Source of the DNA: Chloroflexota bacterium
Lineage (GTDB): Bacteria > Chloroflexota > UBA6077 > JACCZL01
Direction of reading: 5' to 3'
Assembly: GCA_020845495.1 (NCBI GenBank)
Contig: JADLFM010000050.1
Span: 62,001 to 126,000, forward strand
DNA: 64,000 nucleotides
Below are positions 44,033 through 53,521 of this stretch, in pieces. The translations under genes and the position numbers were made by a program. The notes below the pieces were generated by a model. It saw only the letters and a list, made by a program, of their open reading frames with translations. It was not told the DNA's origin and did not search any database. The stretch's first letter is position 1. The number at the start of each line of letters is the position of its first letter.

Positions 44033-44076
44033 TGGCTCCGCCGGCGTGCCCGGATCCGGGCACGCCGGCGGAGCCA
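44033..44076 (-). terminator. 44-bp perfect palindrome, terminator of the aldehyde dehydrogenase
   Basis: The sequence from TGGCTCCGCC to GGCGGAGCCA is a full inverted repeat centred on GGATCC. It lies 6 nt past the minus-strand stop at 44083, so it most likely forms a very stable terminator or 3'-end hairpin. Confidence 0.75.
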
Positions 44077-44082
44077 TTGGCC

Positions 44083-45492
44083 CTACTCGGCTGCTCCAGC
44101 CTTCCCGGTGCTCGCGGGGCTGCCGGTGGCGCTGATGACGATGCTCTGAATGTTGGTGAACTCGCGGATGCCAAAGACGCCAAGCTCGCGCCCGTAGCCG
44201 CTCCGCTTCACGCCTCCGAACGGCATCCGTGGGTCTGAAGCAACCATACCGTTGATGAAGACGTTGCCGGCCTCGATGTAGCGGGCCAGTTCTTTGGCGC
44301 GACCCAGATCGCTCGTCCAGAGCGCGGCGCCAAGCCCATACTCGGTGTCGTTCGCAAGGCGGACGGCGTCCTCTGGATCCTTCGCCCGCACGATTGCCGC
44401 GACTGGCCCGAACGTCTCCTCGCGGAACGCCGTCATCTTGAGCGACACGCCGTCGAGAATCGTTGGGGCGTAGAAATAGCCGCGCCGGTCGAGCGCCGTG
44501 CCGCCGACAACCGCGTGCGCGCCCTGCTTCAGCGTTGCGTTCACCTGGGTTATCAGCGACTCGCGGAGGTCGCCCCGCGCCATCGGCCCGACGTTGGTCT
44601 CGCGCCGGGTCGGGTCGCCGACCTGGAGCGCCCGCACAGCGGCGGCAAACTTCTCGACGAACGCATCGGCCACCGCCTCCTCGACGATGAACCGCTTGGC
44701 CGCGATGCAACTCTGACCACTGTTCTGATTGCGCGCTCGCACCGCCATCTTCGCCGCCCCTTCCAGGTCGGCGTCGGCCAGGACGATGAACGGATCGGAG
44801 CCGCCAAGCTCCAGTACTTGCTTCTTGATCGCCCGCCCGGCTGCACTCGCGACCTTCTCGCCGACCTCACTGGACCCGGTGAGCGTGACGGCGTGCACGC
44901 GCGGATCGGCGATCAGGGGCTCGACGGCCGATCCCGGCACGAGCAGGGTCCGGAACACGCCGGTCGGCAGGCCAGCCCGCGTCAGCACCTCCTCGATGGC
45001 GAGGGCACAGCGCGGGACGTTCGAAGCGTGCTTGAGAACGGCAGTGTTGCCGGCCATCAACGCCGGGGCCAGGAAGCGAAGCACCTGCCAGAACGGGAAG
45101 TTCCAGGGCATGATCGCCAGGACCGTGCCGAGCGGCTCGAATGCGACGTAACTCTCCAGCGCATCCGTCGTGATGTGCTCCGGGCTGACGAAGCGGATGG
45201 CGTGCTCCGCGTAGAAGTCACAGTTCCAGGCGCACTTCTCGATCTCGGCTTCGGCCTCGACGATTGGCTTGCCCATCTCTGCGGTGATGAGCCCTGCCCA
45301 GTGTGCCTTGTCGGCCCGTAGCTCGCGGGCGACGCTGCGCAGGTGAGCGGACCGTTCGTCAAAGGACGTGCGCCGCCACCCGGGAAAGGTGTCGGCGACC
45401 TGCTGAAGCGCCGACTCCACCTGCGCTGGGGAGAACTCCTCGAACGTCTGGACGACTTGCTCGGTGGCCGGATTGATCGATTGCATGACCAT
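44083..45492 (-). CDS. gabD: NAD(P)-dependent aldehyde dehydrogenase, succinate-semialdehyde type
   Basis: 469 aa from ATG 45492, GAGGAGG upstream. Motifs: IMPWNFPFWQVLRF (oxyanion Asn region), HASNVP, LTGSSEVGEKVA, the general base Glu in LELGGSDPFIV, and the catalytic Cys in NSGQSCIAAKR. EETFGPVAAI and MPFGGVKRSGYGRELG follow. The pattern matches succinate-semialdehyde dehydrogenases of the YneI/Sad group. It oxidises semialdehydes to acids. The product name is a family inference; glutarate or other semialdehydes are possible. Confidence 0.88.
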   Translation of the reverse strand: MVMQSINPATEQVVQTFEEFSPAQVESALQQVADTFPGWRRTSFDERSAHLRSVARELRADKAHWAGLITAEMGKPIVEAEAEIEKCAWNCDFYAEHAIRFVSPEHITTDALESYVAFEPLGTVLAIMPWNFPFWQVLRFLAPALMAGNTAVLKHASNVPRCALAIEEVLTRAGLPTGVFRTLLVPGSAVEPLIADPRVHAVTLTGSSEVGEKVASAAGRAIKKQVLELGGSDPFIVLADADLEGAAKMAVRARNQNSGQSCIAAKRFIVEEAVADAFVEKFAAAVRALQVGDPTRRETNVGPMARGDLRESLITQVNATLKQGAHAVVGGTALDRRGYFYAPTILDGVSLKMTAFREETFGPVAAIVRAKDPEDAVRLANDTEYGLGAALWTSDLGRAKELARYIEAGNVFINGMVASDPRMPFGGVKRSGYGRELGVFGIREFTNIQSIVISATGSPASTGKAGAAE

Positions 45493-45688
45493 GGTGGTCG
45501 GCTCCTCCTCGTCATCCTCTGACCGGTACGCGGTGTACCTACCTATAGGGTAAGCCGGAACCCGCGCCGCCGGCCGGTAAGAGCAGGATCGGTCCATCTC
45601 GGCACACGTCGCCCCGCTACTCCGGATCGGTCCACGCGTCGGAGCAGCCATTCGCATGACGGGCGAGCGCTCCCCACAGATGGGTGAG

Positions 45689-46552
45689 CTAGCGTACCGG
45701 TAGTGGAAGACCCTCGACGCCGATCTCCGTCCTGGTGATGTGCCAGCGCCCCAGATTGCTGTTGAAGAGGGCCGTCCCGCGAAAGGCGCAGTTGGTCGGA
45801 TGGCAGAGCATGTGCGCGTCCGGATCGTCGATCAGCAGTTCCAGCATGCCGTCCGGCTGCGCCCGGTAGATGCGCGACGGCTCGTAGCAGGCGAGGTAGA
45901 GGGTGCCAGCCCGGTCGAACGCCAGCCCGTCTGGCAGGGCCGGCAGATCGGCAAGGAACACCTCGGCCTCGCCCGCCGAGCCATCGGCCTGGATCGGGAT
46001 GCGGACCACCCGATGCGCGAATGTCTCCGCCACGTAGAGAGCGTCGCGCGGGGCGGTCAGAGCCATCCCATTGGCAAACCGAAGCGGCCGATCGTACCAG
46101 AGCGTGCCTGCGCCGGTATCGAGGTCGAAGCGCCAGACGCCGGGGCCGGCCTCGTGGAAGTGGTAGCTGTCGGAGACGTAGAGGCAGTTGCGCCCGACGT
46201 CTACGACCGGGACGTTCGGGATGCGGATCGAGCGGGCACCGTCGCCGGTCGCGAACCGTTCCAGGTTCCCCGTCGACGAATCGAGACGGAAGACGGCGGC
46301 ATGCTTCAAATCGCAGGTATACAGGCGGCCTCGCTCATCGAAGGCCAGCCCGAGGGTGAAGCCGCCGGTCGACGCGATCTGCTCGATCCGCGAGCCATCG
46401 GCTGCGATCCGGTAGATTTGCCCGTTCTCGCCGCCGCACCAGATGTTGCCGTCCGGGTCGATCGCCAACCCCTCCGGGTGATCGAGTCGGGGCTCGCTGA
46501 AGACGCCGTCGAAGAAGATCTCGGATCGCTCGAAGGGGATCACGGCACGCAT
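45689..46552 (-). CDS. SMP-30/gluconolactonase-family protein
   Basis: 287 aa six-bladed beta-propeller. Metal-site elements are visible: HPEGLAIDPDGNIWCGG (Glu), IPNVPVVD, FANGMALT (Asn) and LPDGLAFDRAGTLYLA (Asp). These enzymes open sugar lactones using one divalent metal. It lies 196 nt downstream of the aldehyde dehydrogenase start, same strand. A role in sugar-acid catabolism is consistent with the galactonate-dehydratase-like gene at 53.5 kb. Confidence 0.85.
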   Translation of the reverse strand: MRAVIPFERSEIFFDGVFSEPRLDHPEGLAIDPDGNIWCGGENGQIYRIAADGSRIEQIASTGGFTLGLAFDERGRLYTCDLKHAAVFRLDSSTGNLERFATGDGARSIRIPNVPVVDVGRNCLYVSDSYHFHEAGPGVWRFDLDTGAGTLWYDRPLRFANGMALTAPRDALYVAETFAHRVVRIPIQADGSAGEAEVFLADLPALPDGLAFDRAGTLYLACYEPSRIYRAQPDGMLELLIDDPDAHMLCHPTNCAFRGTALFNSNLGRWHITRTEIGVEGLPLPVR

Positions 46553-46925
46553 GCTGCTTCCTCTCAGGGGGCCTGCCGACTCCGCTCGCTGTGGTGCCGG
46601 CTGATACCCGGCTGGCCCCCTGACCGGTGGACACCCGGGCCAACTGCTCGACCGCCCGTTCCGCCGATCCTACATCGTCGGCCGATGACTGAGCCGCCGC
46701 GTCGATGGCACGCTGATTGTACGGGGCGGATTGAGCAAGGGCCTCCGCTCGCGTATCGCGGCAGTCCCGTCGAGAGCACAGATCGCTGCCACGCTGGCGG
46801 CATCTCAGCATTGCTGGTATCGGTAGCCGGCGCTGGCCTGCTCGGGGCCGCGGCCGTCGCGTCGGCGAAGCAGGGGCGACAGGAGGAGAGTAGATGCGCG
46901 CAGCATGGATCGTAGCGAGGCTCCG
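46553..46925. other. Divergent intergenic region, no feature recognised
   Basis: 373 nt between the lactonase and the debranching enzyme genes. It must hold both promoters but I find no convincing -10/-35 pair or repeat. Open frames here look spurious. Confidence 0.35.
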
Positions 46926-49109
46926 ATGAGCGACGTACACGAACCTTCCCAATCGAACCGCCTGCTCCATCATCGCCGCTCGACACTGCGGGCGAGGTTC
47001 GTCCAGCCCGTCGTGGTCAAGCAGGCCGGCCTCTTCCTGCTCTGCACCGACATCGGCGACATCCTGGGTGACTCGGAGCAAGGGCTGTACTTCCACGACA
47101 TGCGCTACTTGAGCCGCCGGGAACTGCGCATCAACAGCCTGCCGCCGGTATCGTTGCTTGCCGACGCCTCCGAAGGGCACAAGGCGCTGTTCGAGCTGAC
47201 AAACCCAGACCTGCACGACCAGGCTCACAGGGTCACGATCCCAAAGGAGGCGCTTGGGATCCGGCGCGAGATACATCTCGGCAATGATTTCACCGAGACT
47301 CTCGTGATCCAGAACTACCTGCCTGAACCGGTCGACCTGATCCTGAGCCTCACCTATGAGGCCGATTTCGCCGACATGTTCGTCGTTCGGGGGATACCAG
47401 CGGGCAAGCGTGGCACCCTCCACGGTCCGTCCTGGCACGGAAGGACACTCCGCTTCCAGTACGACGGTGCAGACGACCACGAGCGCCGAACCTCGCTCCG
47501 CTTCACGCCTGAGCCGGACGAGCATGCCGGCGCCCGGTTGACCTACCGGGTGCACCTCGCAGGCCGCGCGCAATGGAGGCTTCACTGTGCCTGCGATCTC
47601 CGCGATACGCGCGGCGGCGATCTCGAAATGCAGCCTCACGGCGCTGACGGCCCCCACCCCCAGGACCGGGATCGCGCCCGGCGCGGCTCGCTTGGCGCGA
47701 ACGTCCAGATCCTGACCGACAATCGCCTGTTCGACCGGGTGCTGACCCGCTGCCTGCTCGACCTGCACATGCTGCGGATGCGTCAGAAGGATCAGACGTT
47801 CTTTGCGGCCGGCGTGCCCTGGTTCGTAGCGCTGTTTGGCCGCGACAGTCTGGTGACGGCGCTCCAGGTGGTAGCCTTCGAGCCCGATATTGCCGCCAAC
47901 ACTCTCCGAGTCCTGGCGCAGCACCAGGGCGACAAGGTCGATGATTGGCGGGACGAGCAGCCGGGCAAGATTCCCCACGAATTGCGCGTCGACGAGATGG
48001 CGAATCTGGGCGAGATCCCCCAGACGCCATACTACGGGAGTGTCGATAGCACCCCCAAGTTCCTGATCCTGCTCGGCCTGCATGCCGCCTGGACCGGCTC
48101 GCTCGACCTCCTCCACGAGCTAGCCGACAACGTCGACCGGGCGCTCGCCTGGATCGCGAAGTACGGCGACTCGGATGGTGACGGCTTCATCGACTACATC
48201 ACACGATCGTCGCAGGGCGCCCGCAATCAGGGTTGGAAGGATTCCGGGAACGGGATCGTCATGGCCGATGGCGCGCTCGCTGAGCCGCCAATCGCGCTGC
48301 CCGAAGTACAAGGGGACGTCTACCAGGCGTGGCAATCGATGGCCGAACTGTTCGAGCGGAACGGGGATACCGAGCGTGCCCGCGATCTGCGCTCGCGGGC
48401 CGACCGGCTGCGCATGGCCTTCAACGACAACTTCTGGCTGGACGACCAGCAGTTCTACGCGATGTGTCGGCAGGCGGATGGGCGTTTCTCGCACAGCATC
48501 TCCTCGAACGGCGCGCATGGACTCTGGACCGGCATCGCCGAGCCGGCGCACGCCCGAGCCGTGGCCGACCGCATCCTTCAGCCGGACATGTTCTCCGGCT
48601 GGGGCGTCCGCACGCTCTCCTCGGACGATCGCTCGTACAACCCGGTCGATTATCAGGTGGGTAGTATCTGGCCGCACGACAACGCCTTCATCGTGGCCGG
48701 GCTTCAGCGATACGGCTATCACCGCCAGGCCAGCGAGATCTTCACGGCGATCTATCGCGCCGCGACGGGCTTCGAGCAGTTCCGTCTGCCGGAGTTGTTC
48801 GCTGGCTACCCGCAACGGGAGGCGAGCCGGCCCGTTGGCTACCCGGTCGCCTGTAGCCCACAGGCGTGGGCGGCAGGGAGCGTGCCGTTCATGCTCGCGA
48901 CGATGCTTGGCCTGCGACCGGAGGCATTCGAGCAACGCCTGCGCATCGTCAATCCGATGCTGCCGGATTGGCTAGGGACGGTCAAGCTTCAGGGGCTGCG
49001 CGTCGGGGACGCCCGTGTCAACCTGGAGTATCGGCGACTGGACGAGCAGACGGTGGTCGCCGTTACGTCGAAGCAGGGGCAGTTGGACGTGATCGTCGAG
49101 CCGGGGTGA
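46926..49109 (+). CDS. Glycogen debranching enzyme-like amylo-alpha-1,6-glucosidase
   Basis: 727 aa from ATG 46926 (GAGG 5 nt upstream). Residues ~25-220 are the bacterial debranching N-terminal beta domain (VVKQAGLFLLCTDIGD, GLYFHDMRYLSRREL). The rest is an (alpha/alpha)6 barrel: GVPWFVALFGRDSLVTALQ, GKIPHELRVDEMA, TPYYGSVDSTPKFLIL, NQGWKDSGN (catalytic acid region), EVQGDVYQAW, and SIWPHDNAFIVAGLQRYG. It should remove alpha-1,6 branches or related glucosides. Pairs conceptually with glycogen metabolism genes outside the window. Confidence 0.88.
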   Translation: MSDVHEPSQSNRLLHHRRSTLRARFVQPVVVKQAGLFLLCTDIGDILGDSEQGLYFHDMRYLSRRELRINSLPPVSLLADASEGHKALFELTNPDLHDQAHRVTIPKEALGIRREIHLGNDFTETLVIQNYLPEPVDLILSLTYEADFADMFVVRGIPAGKRGTLHGPSWHGRTLRFQYDGADDHERRTSLRFTPEPDEHAGARLTYRVHLAGRAQWRLHCACDLRDTRGGDLEMQPHGADGPHPQDRDRARRGSLGANVQILTDNRLFDRVLTRCLLDLHMLRMRQKDQTFFAAGVPWFVALFGRDSLVTALQVVAFEPDIAANTLRVLAQHQGDKVDDWRDEQPGKIPHELRVDEMANLGEIPQTPYYGSVDSTPKFLILLGLHAAWTGSLDLLHELADNVDRALAWIAKYGDSDGDGFIDYITRSSQGARNQGWKDSGNGIVMADGALAEPPIALPEVQGDVYQAWQSMAELFERNGDTERARDLRSRADRLRMAFNDNFWLDDQQFYAMCRQADGRFSHSISSNGAHGLWTGIAEPAHARAVADRILQPDMFSGWGVRTLSSDDRSYNPVDYQVGSIWPHDNAFIVAGLQRYGYHRQASEIFTAIYRAATGFEQFRLPELFAGYPQREASRPVGYPVACSPQAWAAGSVPFMLATMLGLRPEAFEQRLRIVNPMLPDWLGTVKLQGLRVGDARVNLEYRRLDEQTVVAVTSKQGQLDVIVEPG

Positions 49110-49130
49110 GGCCCGAGCCGGGGTGAGGCC
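49097..49130 (+). repeat. 17-bp tandem duplication across the stop codon
   Basis: CGAGCCGGGGTGAGGCC occurs twice in direct succession, 49097-49113 and 49114-49130. The first copy contains the TGA stop of the debranching enzyme gene. Confidence 0.95.
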
Positions 49131-49171
49131 CGAGCTGGCCGCCGTGCGTGCAGCGGTGCGACGGACCGAGG

Positions 49172-51622
49172 TCAGAGGCCCATGAAGCGGGCACGCTCGA
49201 GCTTCTCCCGCTCGACGGTCTTCCCGCCCTCGCCGTCGCGCACCTCGACGCGCACCGTCCCCCGACCGGCCTGCTCGATTGGGATCTCGAGCGTCGAGTC
49301 TGGCGAAAAGTCGCGCACGCGGCGATCGCCATCGGCGGTGCTCAGGAAGAATCCGTAGATCGGTTGCTTGTACCGCCCGGGCGGCACACTGGCCTCCAGC
49401 CGTAGCACCAGGTCGGCGCTCGATGCGCCGACCACGACGGCGAAGCGCACCCGCAACCGGTCGTTGGGCAAGAGCAGCCAGACGTCCGGGGCGAGCCGGT
49501 CCGCGACCGCCGCACCCATCTCAGTGAATCGCCCGACGAGCGAGGGGCTTTGCGTCAAAATTGGGCCGGGGAGATCTGCCGCTGACAGCCGTACGACCGG
49601 GTCGCTCCAGTAATGGAGGCGGCGCTCCAGGGTCGGCCCCAGGAAGGTGTACTCCGGGAAGTTAGGTGCGCCGACGTCCTGAATCCAGACGTCTGGCAAC
49701 TCGCTCGGCGGGTACTTCTGGTCGAACGTCCGCGCCCCATGTGCCCAGACCGGGAAGTTCCCGTTGAAGATCTCGTACTGCTCGTCGCGCGGCACCGTCA
49801 TCACCCGGTCGAGCGGCGCCTGCTTGTCGTTCCGGACGACCAGACTCATCTCGAAGAAGAGCGGCAGGGCCAGAACGATCGTGAACGGCCCCCACAGTCG
49901 GCGTGGCAGCGCCAGGACCAGGGCCGGCGTGAGCGCGGCCAGCACCAACACCATCTCGATCAGATAGCGGATCTGGCTGACGCTGTACAGGCTCATCGCG
50001 CCGAGCACGACGAAGTAGGTGGCGCCGAGCCAGAGCGCGGCCAGCAGGAACGGCCAGCGCGGTCCGAACCGTCGCCGTGCGAACGGCAGCGCCACAAGCG
50101 ACGGCACGACCACGAGCACGAATGCCGCCCCAAACGAGGCGTGGTTGCTGTCGTAGCGATGCGAGACGTGGCGGATCAGGCCAGGCCAGGAACCGAGCAA
50201 CGTGAGCGCGGGATCGGGCAGACGCACCCCGAGCGCCTGCATCCGTGCCGCGAACCAGTCGTCCAGGCCATTCGCGACCGCCGATGGCAGGAGCAGCGGT
50301 GGCGCGAGCAACTCCAGCCCGAGCGCCGCGCTATTGAACCCGAGCAGGCGCAACCGATCAGCCGGGCGTCCGCTCGCACCGGTGCCGCCCTCGACGTTCG
50401 CCGCCGGCCCTAGCAGATAGCTGTGAGCGACGACGTTGCGCACCAGGAACGGTGCCCCGACCAGGCCGATCAGCACAGCGGCCAGCAGCGCGATTCGGCC
50501 GGCTCGCAGCAGCCGCATCCGCCGAACCCCGCGTGGCAGCCGTGGGTGGGTGAGCGGCCGGGCCAGAACTGCCAGCCACAGCAGCCCGAGGCCGGGCGCC
50601 GCGAACCAGAACGTCGGCTTCGTGGCGAGCGCGAGGGCCGTCGCCAGCGCGGCGGCCGTCAGCCAGCCAGCGCTCGTCCCCGCATAGCCGCGCCGCAGGA
50701 AATAGAGCGTCAGGAGCAGCCACAGCCCCTCGAAGAGGTCGAAGTTGCTGGTTGAGGCATGGAGCAGCATGAGCGGCATGGTGAGTGGCAGCAGGCCCGT
50801 CGCAATGGGCACGAAGCCGTGGCGAGCACCTGGCGGCAAGATGCTCCGCGCGAACAGGGAGAGGGTGAGCGCGGCCACGCCCATGACCATGGCCGAGAAC
50901 ACGTTGACCAGCGCGTCCGAGCGCAGAAAGAGCAGTTGGAGCGCCACCACGTCCTGATGGAGGTGCTGGAGGTACCCGACGTACGGCCCACCTGCTGCCA
51001 CCGTGCCCGCTTGCAGCATCAACAGCGAACGGGGCAGGTACGCCGCGATGCTGTCCCAGACGTTTACCCCGGCGAAGAAGGTAGCGATGAGTGCCGCCAG
51101 CGCCTGGAGTGCGAAGATGGCGAGCAGCGCCCGGCCGATGGGGTGGATGTCCGCGACAAAACCGCGCGGATCGGGCCGGCGTAGTGGCGTCACAGGCGTC
51201 GGTACGGCGAGACTCCCCAGCGCCAGGATTGCCGCGAAGGCGAGCCAGACGGTTGGGTTGCCGTACCCGCCGACGAGCGAGAGCGCCTCTGAGCCGATCG
51301 CCACCCACCCGAACGCGATCGTCCAGGTGAGCAGCGCCGCATCCGGCAGGGTGGCCGGCCGCGCGAGCGCCCGCCCCAGCCTCCACCCGCCGAATGCCAG
51401 CAGCCCGATCAACACCACGAATGAGGCCGGGCGGAACCGGAGGAGCGGATCGAGCGCGACCAGCAGGACGATGAACGCCATCGTGCCGGCCAAGGGGCCG
51501 TCCCACGCCGGCATGGCGAAGCGGGATCCGCGCCGGGCCGTCCTCGCCGTCGTCGACGCGGGAGCGATGGCTGATTGGAGACCGGCGCTCCTCTCGACGG
51601 TCAATCCAGGGTCATCGGTCAT
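49172..51622 (-). CDS. Large GT-C-like membrane protein
   Basis: 816 aa. Residues ~40-600 hold 13 or more membrane helices; ~610-816 is a soluble C-terminal domain. A loop after an early helix has FFAGVNVWDSIAAYLPRS, where the Asp may be the GT-C catalytic residue, and a LQHLHQDVVALQLLF segment. This architecture is like polyprenyl-phosphate-sugar transferases. It starts 24 nt after the GT2 stop, so the two act in one operon, probably in glycan or glycolipid assembly. Family not pinned down. Confidence 0.65.
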   Translation of the reverse strand: MTDDPGLTVERSAGLQSAIAPASTTARTARRGSRFAMPAWDGPLAGTMAFIVLLVALDPLLRFRPASFVVLIGLLAFGGWRLGRALARPATLPDAALLTWTIAFGWVAIGSEALSLVGGYGNPTVWLAFAAILALGSLAVPTPVTPLRRPDPRGFVADIHPIGRALLAIFALQALAALIATFFAGVNVWDSIAAYLPRSLLMLQAGTVAAGGPYVGYLQHLHQDVVALQLLFLRSDALVNVFSAMVMGVAALTLSLFARSILPPGARHGFVPIATGLLPLTMPLMLLHASTSNFDLFEGLWLLLTLYFLRRGYAGTSAGWLTAAALATALALATKPTFWFAAPGLGLLWLAVLARPLTHPRLPRGVRRMRLLRAGRIALLAAVLIGLVGAPFLVRNVVAHSYLLGPAANVEGGTGASGRPADRLRLLGFNSAALGLELLAPPLLLPSAVANGLDDWFAARMQALGVRLPDPALTLLGSWPGLIRHVSHRYDSNHASFGAAFVLVVVPSLVALPFARRRFGPRWPFLLAALWLGATYFVVLGAMSLYSVSQIRYLIEMVLVLAALTPALVLALPRRLWGPFTIVLALPLFFEMSLVVRNDKQAPLDRVMTVPRDEQYEIFNGNFPVWAHGARTFDQKYPPSELPDVWIQDVGAPNFPEYTFLGPTLERRLHYWSDPVVRLSAADLPGPILTQSPSLVGRFTEMGAAVADRLAPDVWLLLPNDRLRVRFAVVVGASSADLVLRLEASVPPGRYKQPIYGFFLSTADGDRRVRDFSPDSTLEIPIEQAGRGTVRVEVRDGEGGKTVEREKLERARFMGL

Positions 51623-51646
51623 TCCAGGATCAATCCACCGCGTCCG

Positions 51647-52717
51647 TTATTCCATCAGGGCGATCGCACGGGCGCTGATGCCGTAGCGCGTCAGCCACCG
51701 CATGACCTCCACGGTCGACGCGGTCCGGCGGGACTGGATGGAGCGACGTTGCTTCAAGGCGCGCGGCAAACCGGCCAGCGCCTGCCCGTACGCTCGGAGC
51801 AGAAGACCGATCAGCGCACCGCGTGAGGATTGCGCGACGAACTGTCCGCTCGCGCCCCGACCCTGAAGAGCGCCATACGCCTGCCAGACGTAGCGGAGGA
51901 ACGTGAACGCGGGGCTCACCATCAGGAGCGGCAGCGGCAGATTCTTCACCGCCAGCCAGAGGCGGTTCCGCTCGACGTTGAGCGCCTTCAACTCTGAGAA
52001 CGTGCTCGTCGAGGCCGAGAAGCGATGGTACACCACGGCGTCCGGCACGTAGAGCGTTCGCCAGCCGCGCAACCGTGCCCGAAACCCCAGGTCGGCATCG
52101 TCGCAGTAGGCGAAGAAGGCGTCGTCGAAGAGGCCGACGTCGACGAGCATCGTGCGACGGAGAAGGGCCGCGCAGCCGCTGGCACAGAACACTTCCTCGA
52201 TCTGCTCGTACTGCCCCCGGTCGCGTTCGAGCCGGCCCCTCCCACGCGTGAGCCCATCCGCGAACACCACGTGCCCGACGTTGTCAAGGATGGTGCGGTC
52301 GTCGTAGCTCAGGATCTTCGAGGTCACAGCGCCGACCGTCGGGTCGCGTTCGATCACGCGCAGGAGCGCCTCGACCCACTCTGGCTCGACGACCGCGTCA
52401 TCGTTGAGTAGCGCGACGTAAGGCGCCCGTGAGGCCCGGATGCCTTGATTGCAGCCGGTGGCGAAGCCAAGATTGGCCCGATTGAGGATCGCGACGACGT
52501 GGCCGGCGTGACGCTCGAGGATAGACGGCGTATCGTCCACCGAGCCGTTGTCGACGACGATCGTCTCGATCCGATCGGCGACGGTCTGCCGGCGCAGCGA
52601 CGTCAGGCACTCGTCGAGGCGGTCAGCGCCGTTCCAGGTGACGACGACCACCGATACGGTGGGCAGACAGCCAGGGGCCGCGCAGGCGGGCGCGGGGCTC
52701 GGAGACTCGAGGGTCAT
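51647..52717 (-). CDS. Family 2 glycosyltransferase
   Basis: 356 aa from ATG 52717. GT-A fold: VSVVVVTWNGADRLDECLTSL, VDNGSVDDT, NLGFATGCNQGI, LLNDDAVVEPEW (DxD-like metal site) and FAYCDDADLGFRARLRGW (acceptor/base Asp). This is the rhamnosyltransferase-like group (WcaA/RfbN). The C-terminal ~110 residues carry amphipathic or membrane-associating helices. It should add a sugar to a lipid-linked or surface glycan. First gene before the GT-C-like gene. Confidence 0.88.
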   Translation of the reverse strand: MTLESPSPAPACAAPGCLPTVSVVVVTWNGADRLDECLTSLRRQTVADRIETIVVDNGSVDDTPSILERHAGHVVAILNRANLGFATGCNQGIRASRAPYVALLNDDAVVEPEWVEALLRVIERDPTVGAVTSKILSYDDRTILDNVGHVVFADGLTRGRGRLERDRGQYEQIEEVFCASGCAALLRRTMLVDVGLFDDAFFAYCDDADLGFRARLRGWRTLYVPDAVVYHRFSASTSTFSELKALNVERNRLWLAVKNLPLPLLMVSPAFTFLRYVWQAYGALQGRGASGQFVAQSSRGALIGLLLRAYGQALAGLPRALKQRRSIQSRRTASTVEVMRWLTRYGISARAIALME

Positions 52718-52855
52718 CGTTACTGTGCGGCCACTCCCAGGCAAGGCCCGGACCATAGCATCGAAGATGCGTACACGACAAGCGTCCTGCCCAAGTCTGG
52801 CAGAGTCCAGGTATTGGAGTTTCAGACATCGGGTGGACGTGGCGGTGGTCGGCTG

Positions 52856-52883
52856 CCCCCCCTCTCCCGCACGTGGGAGCGAG
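52856..52883. repeat. Partial copy of the palindromic intergenic repeat
   Basis: CCCCTCTCCCGCACGTGGGA is the same core as in the 22658-22715 palindrome (CTCTCCCGCACGCGGGAG). It lies in the 284-nt gap between GT2 and rpiB, which holds no gene. Confidence 0.6.
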
Positions 52884-53001
52884 GACCGAGGCACGAGGCT
52901 GCTTCCCAGCGGCCTGCACGCGATAATCCTCGCCGTACTCGCGGGCGATGCGCCGCACGGCTACATCACGATACTGACGCTACCCGAGGGAGGACACCAC
53001 C

Positions 53002-53472
53002 ATGCGCATTGTTATCGGCGCCGATCACGCCGGCTTCACGCTCAAAGGCCCCGTCGTCGAGCAGCTGCGCGCCTGGGGTCACGATGTCGAAGACGTCGGT
53101 ACTCACAGCAGCGAACCGGTGGACTTCCCGGACATCGCACAGACGCTCTGCGGCAAAGTCACTGGCGGGCAGGCCAATCGGGGCATCATGGTCTGTGGCA
53201 CCGGCATCGGGGCGGCGATGGCCGCGAACAAGATTCCCGGGATCCGGGCCGCCCTCTGCCACGATATGTACTCGGCCCATCAATGCGTCGAGCACGATGA
53301 CGCCAACGTGCTGTGTATCGGCGCGCAGATCGTGGGCGATCAACTCGCATTCGACCTTATCAAGACCTATCTGGCCGCTGAGTTCTCGACCGAGGAGCAC
53401 TTCCGGCGCCGAGTCCGGAAGCTTGCCGAGATGGAGCAGCAGGCGGCCGCTTACCTTCAGGCCCGCTCGTAG
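53002..53472 (+). CDS. rpiB: RpiB/LacA/LacB-family sugar-phosphate isomerase
   Basis: 156 aa, ATG with GAGGGAGG upstream. Motifs: VIGADHAGFTLKGPV (phosphate-binding and ring-opening Asp/His), DFPDIAQTLC, and MVCGTGIGAAMAANKIPGIRAALCHD, where Cys in CGTG is the usual catalytic base. HNDANVL-like EHDDANVLCIGAQ follows. It interconverts ribose/ribulose 5-phosphate or a related aldose/ketose phosphate. It is 49 nt before a galactonate-dehydratase-like gene; they may form a sugar-acid operon. Confidence 0.92.
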   Translation: MRIVIGADHAGFTLKGPVVEQLRAWGHDVEDVGTHSSEPVDFPDIAQTLCGKVTGGQANRGIMVCGTGIGAAMAANKIPGIRAALCHDMYSAHQCVEHDDANVLCIGAQIVGDQLAFDLIKTYLAAEFSTEEHFRRRVRKLAEMEQQAAAYLQARS

Positions 53473-53521
53473 AGAGCCACAGGGGCACGCTCGTCACGCG
53501 ACCGACCGGGAAGGGGACCGC

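Noticed and set aside
46335..48116. 593-codon minus-strand frame over the debranching enzyme gene
   Set aside because: It is the antisense shadow of a well-conserved glycosidase; its translation shows no domain character.
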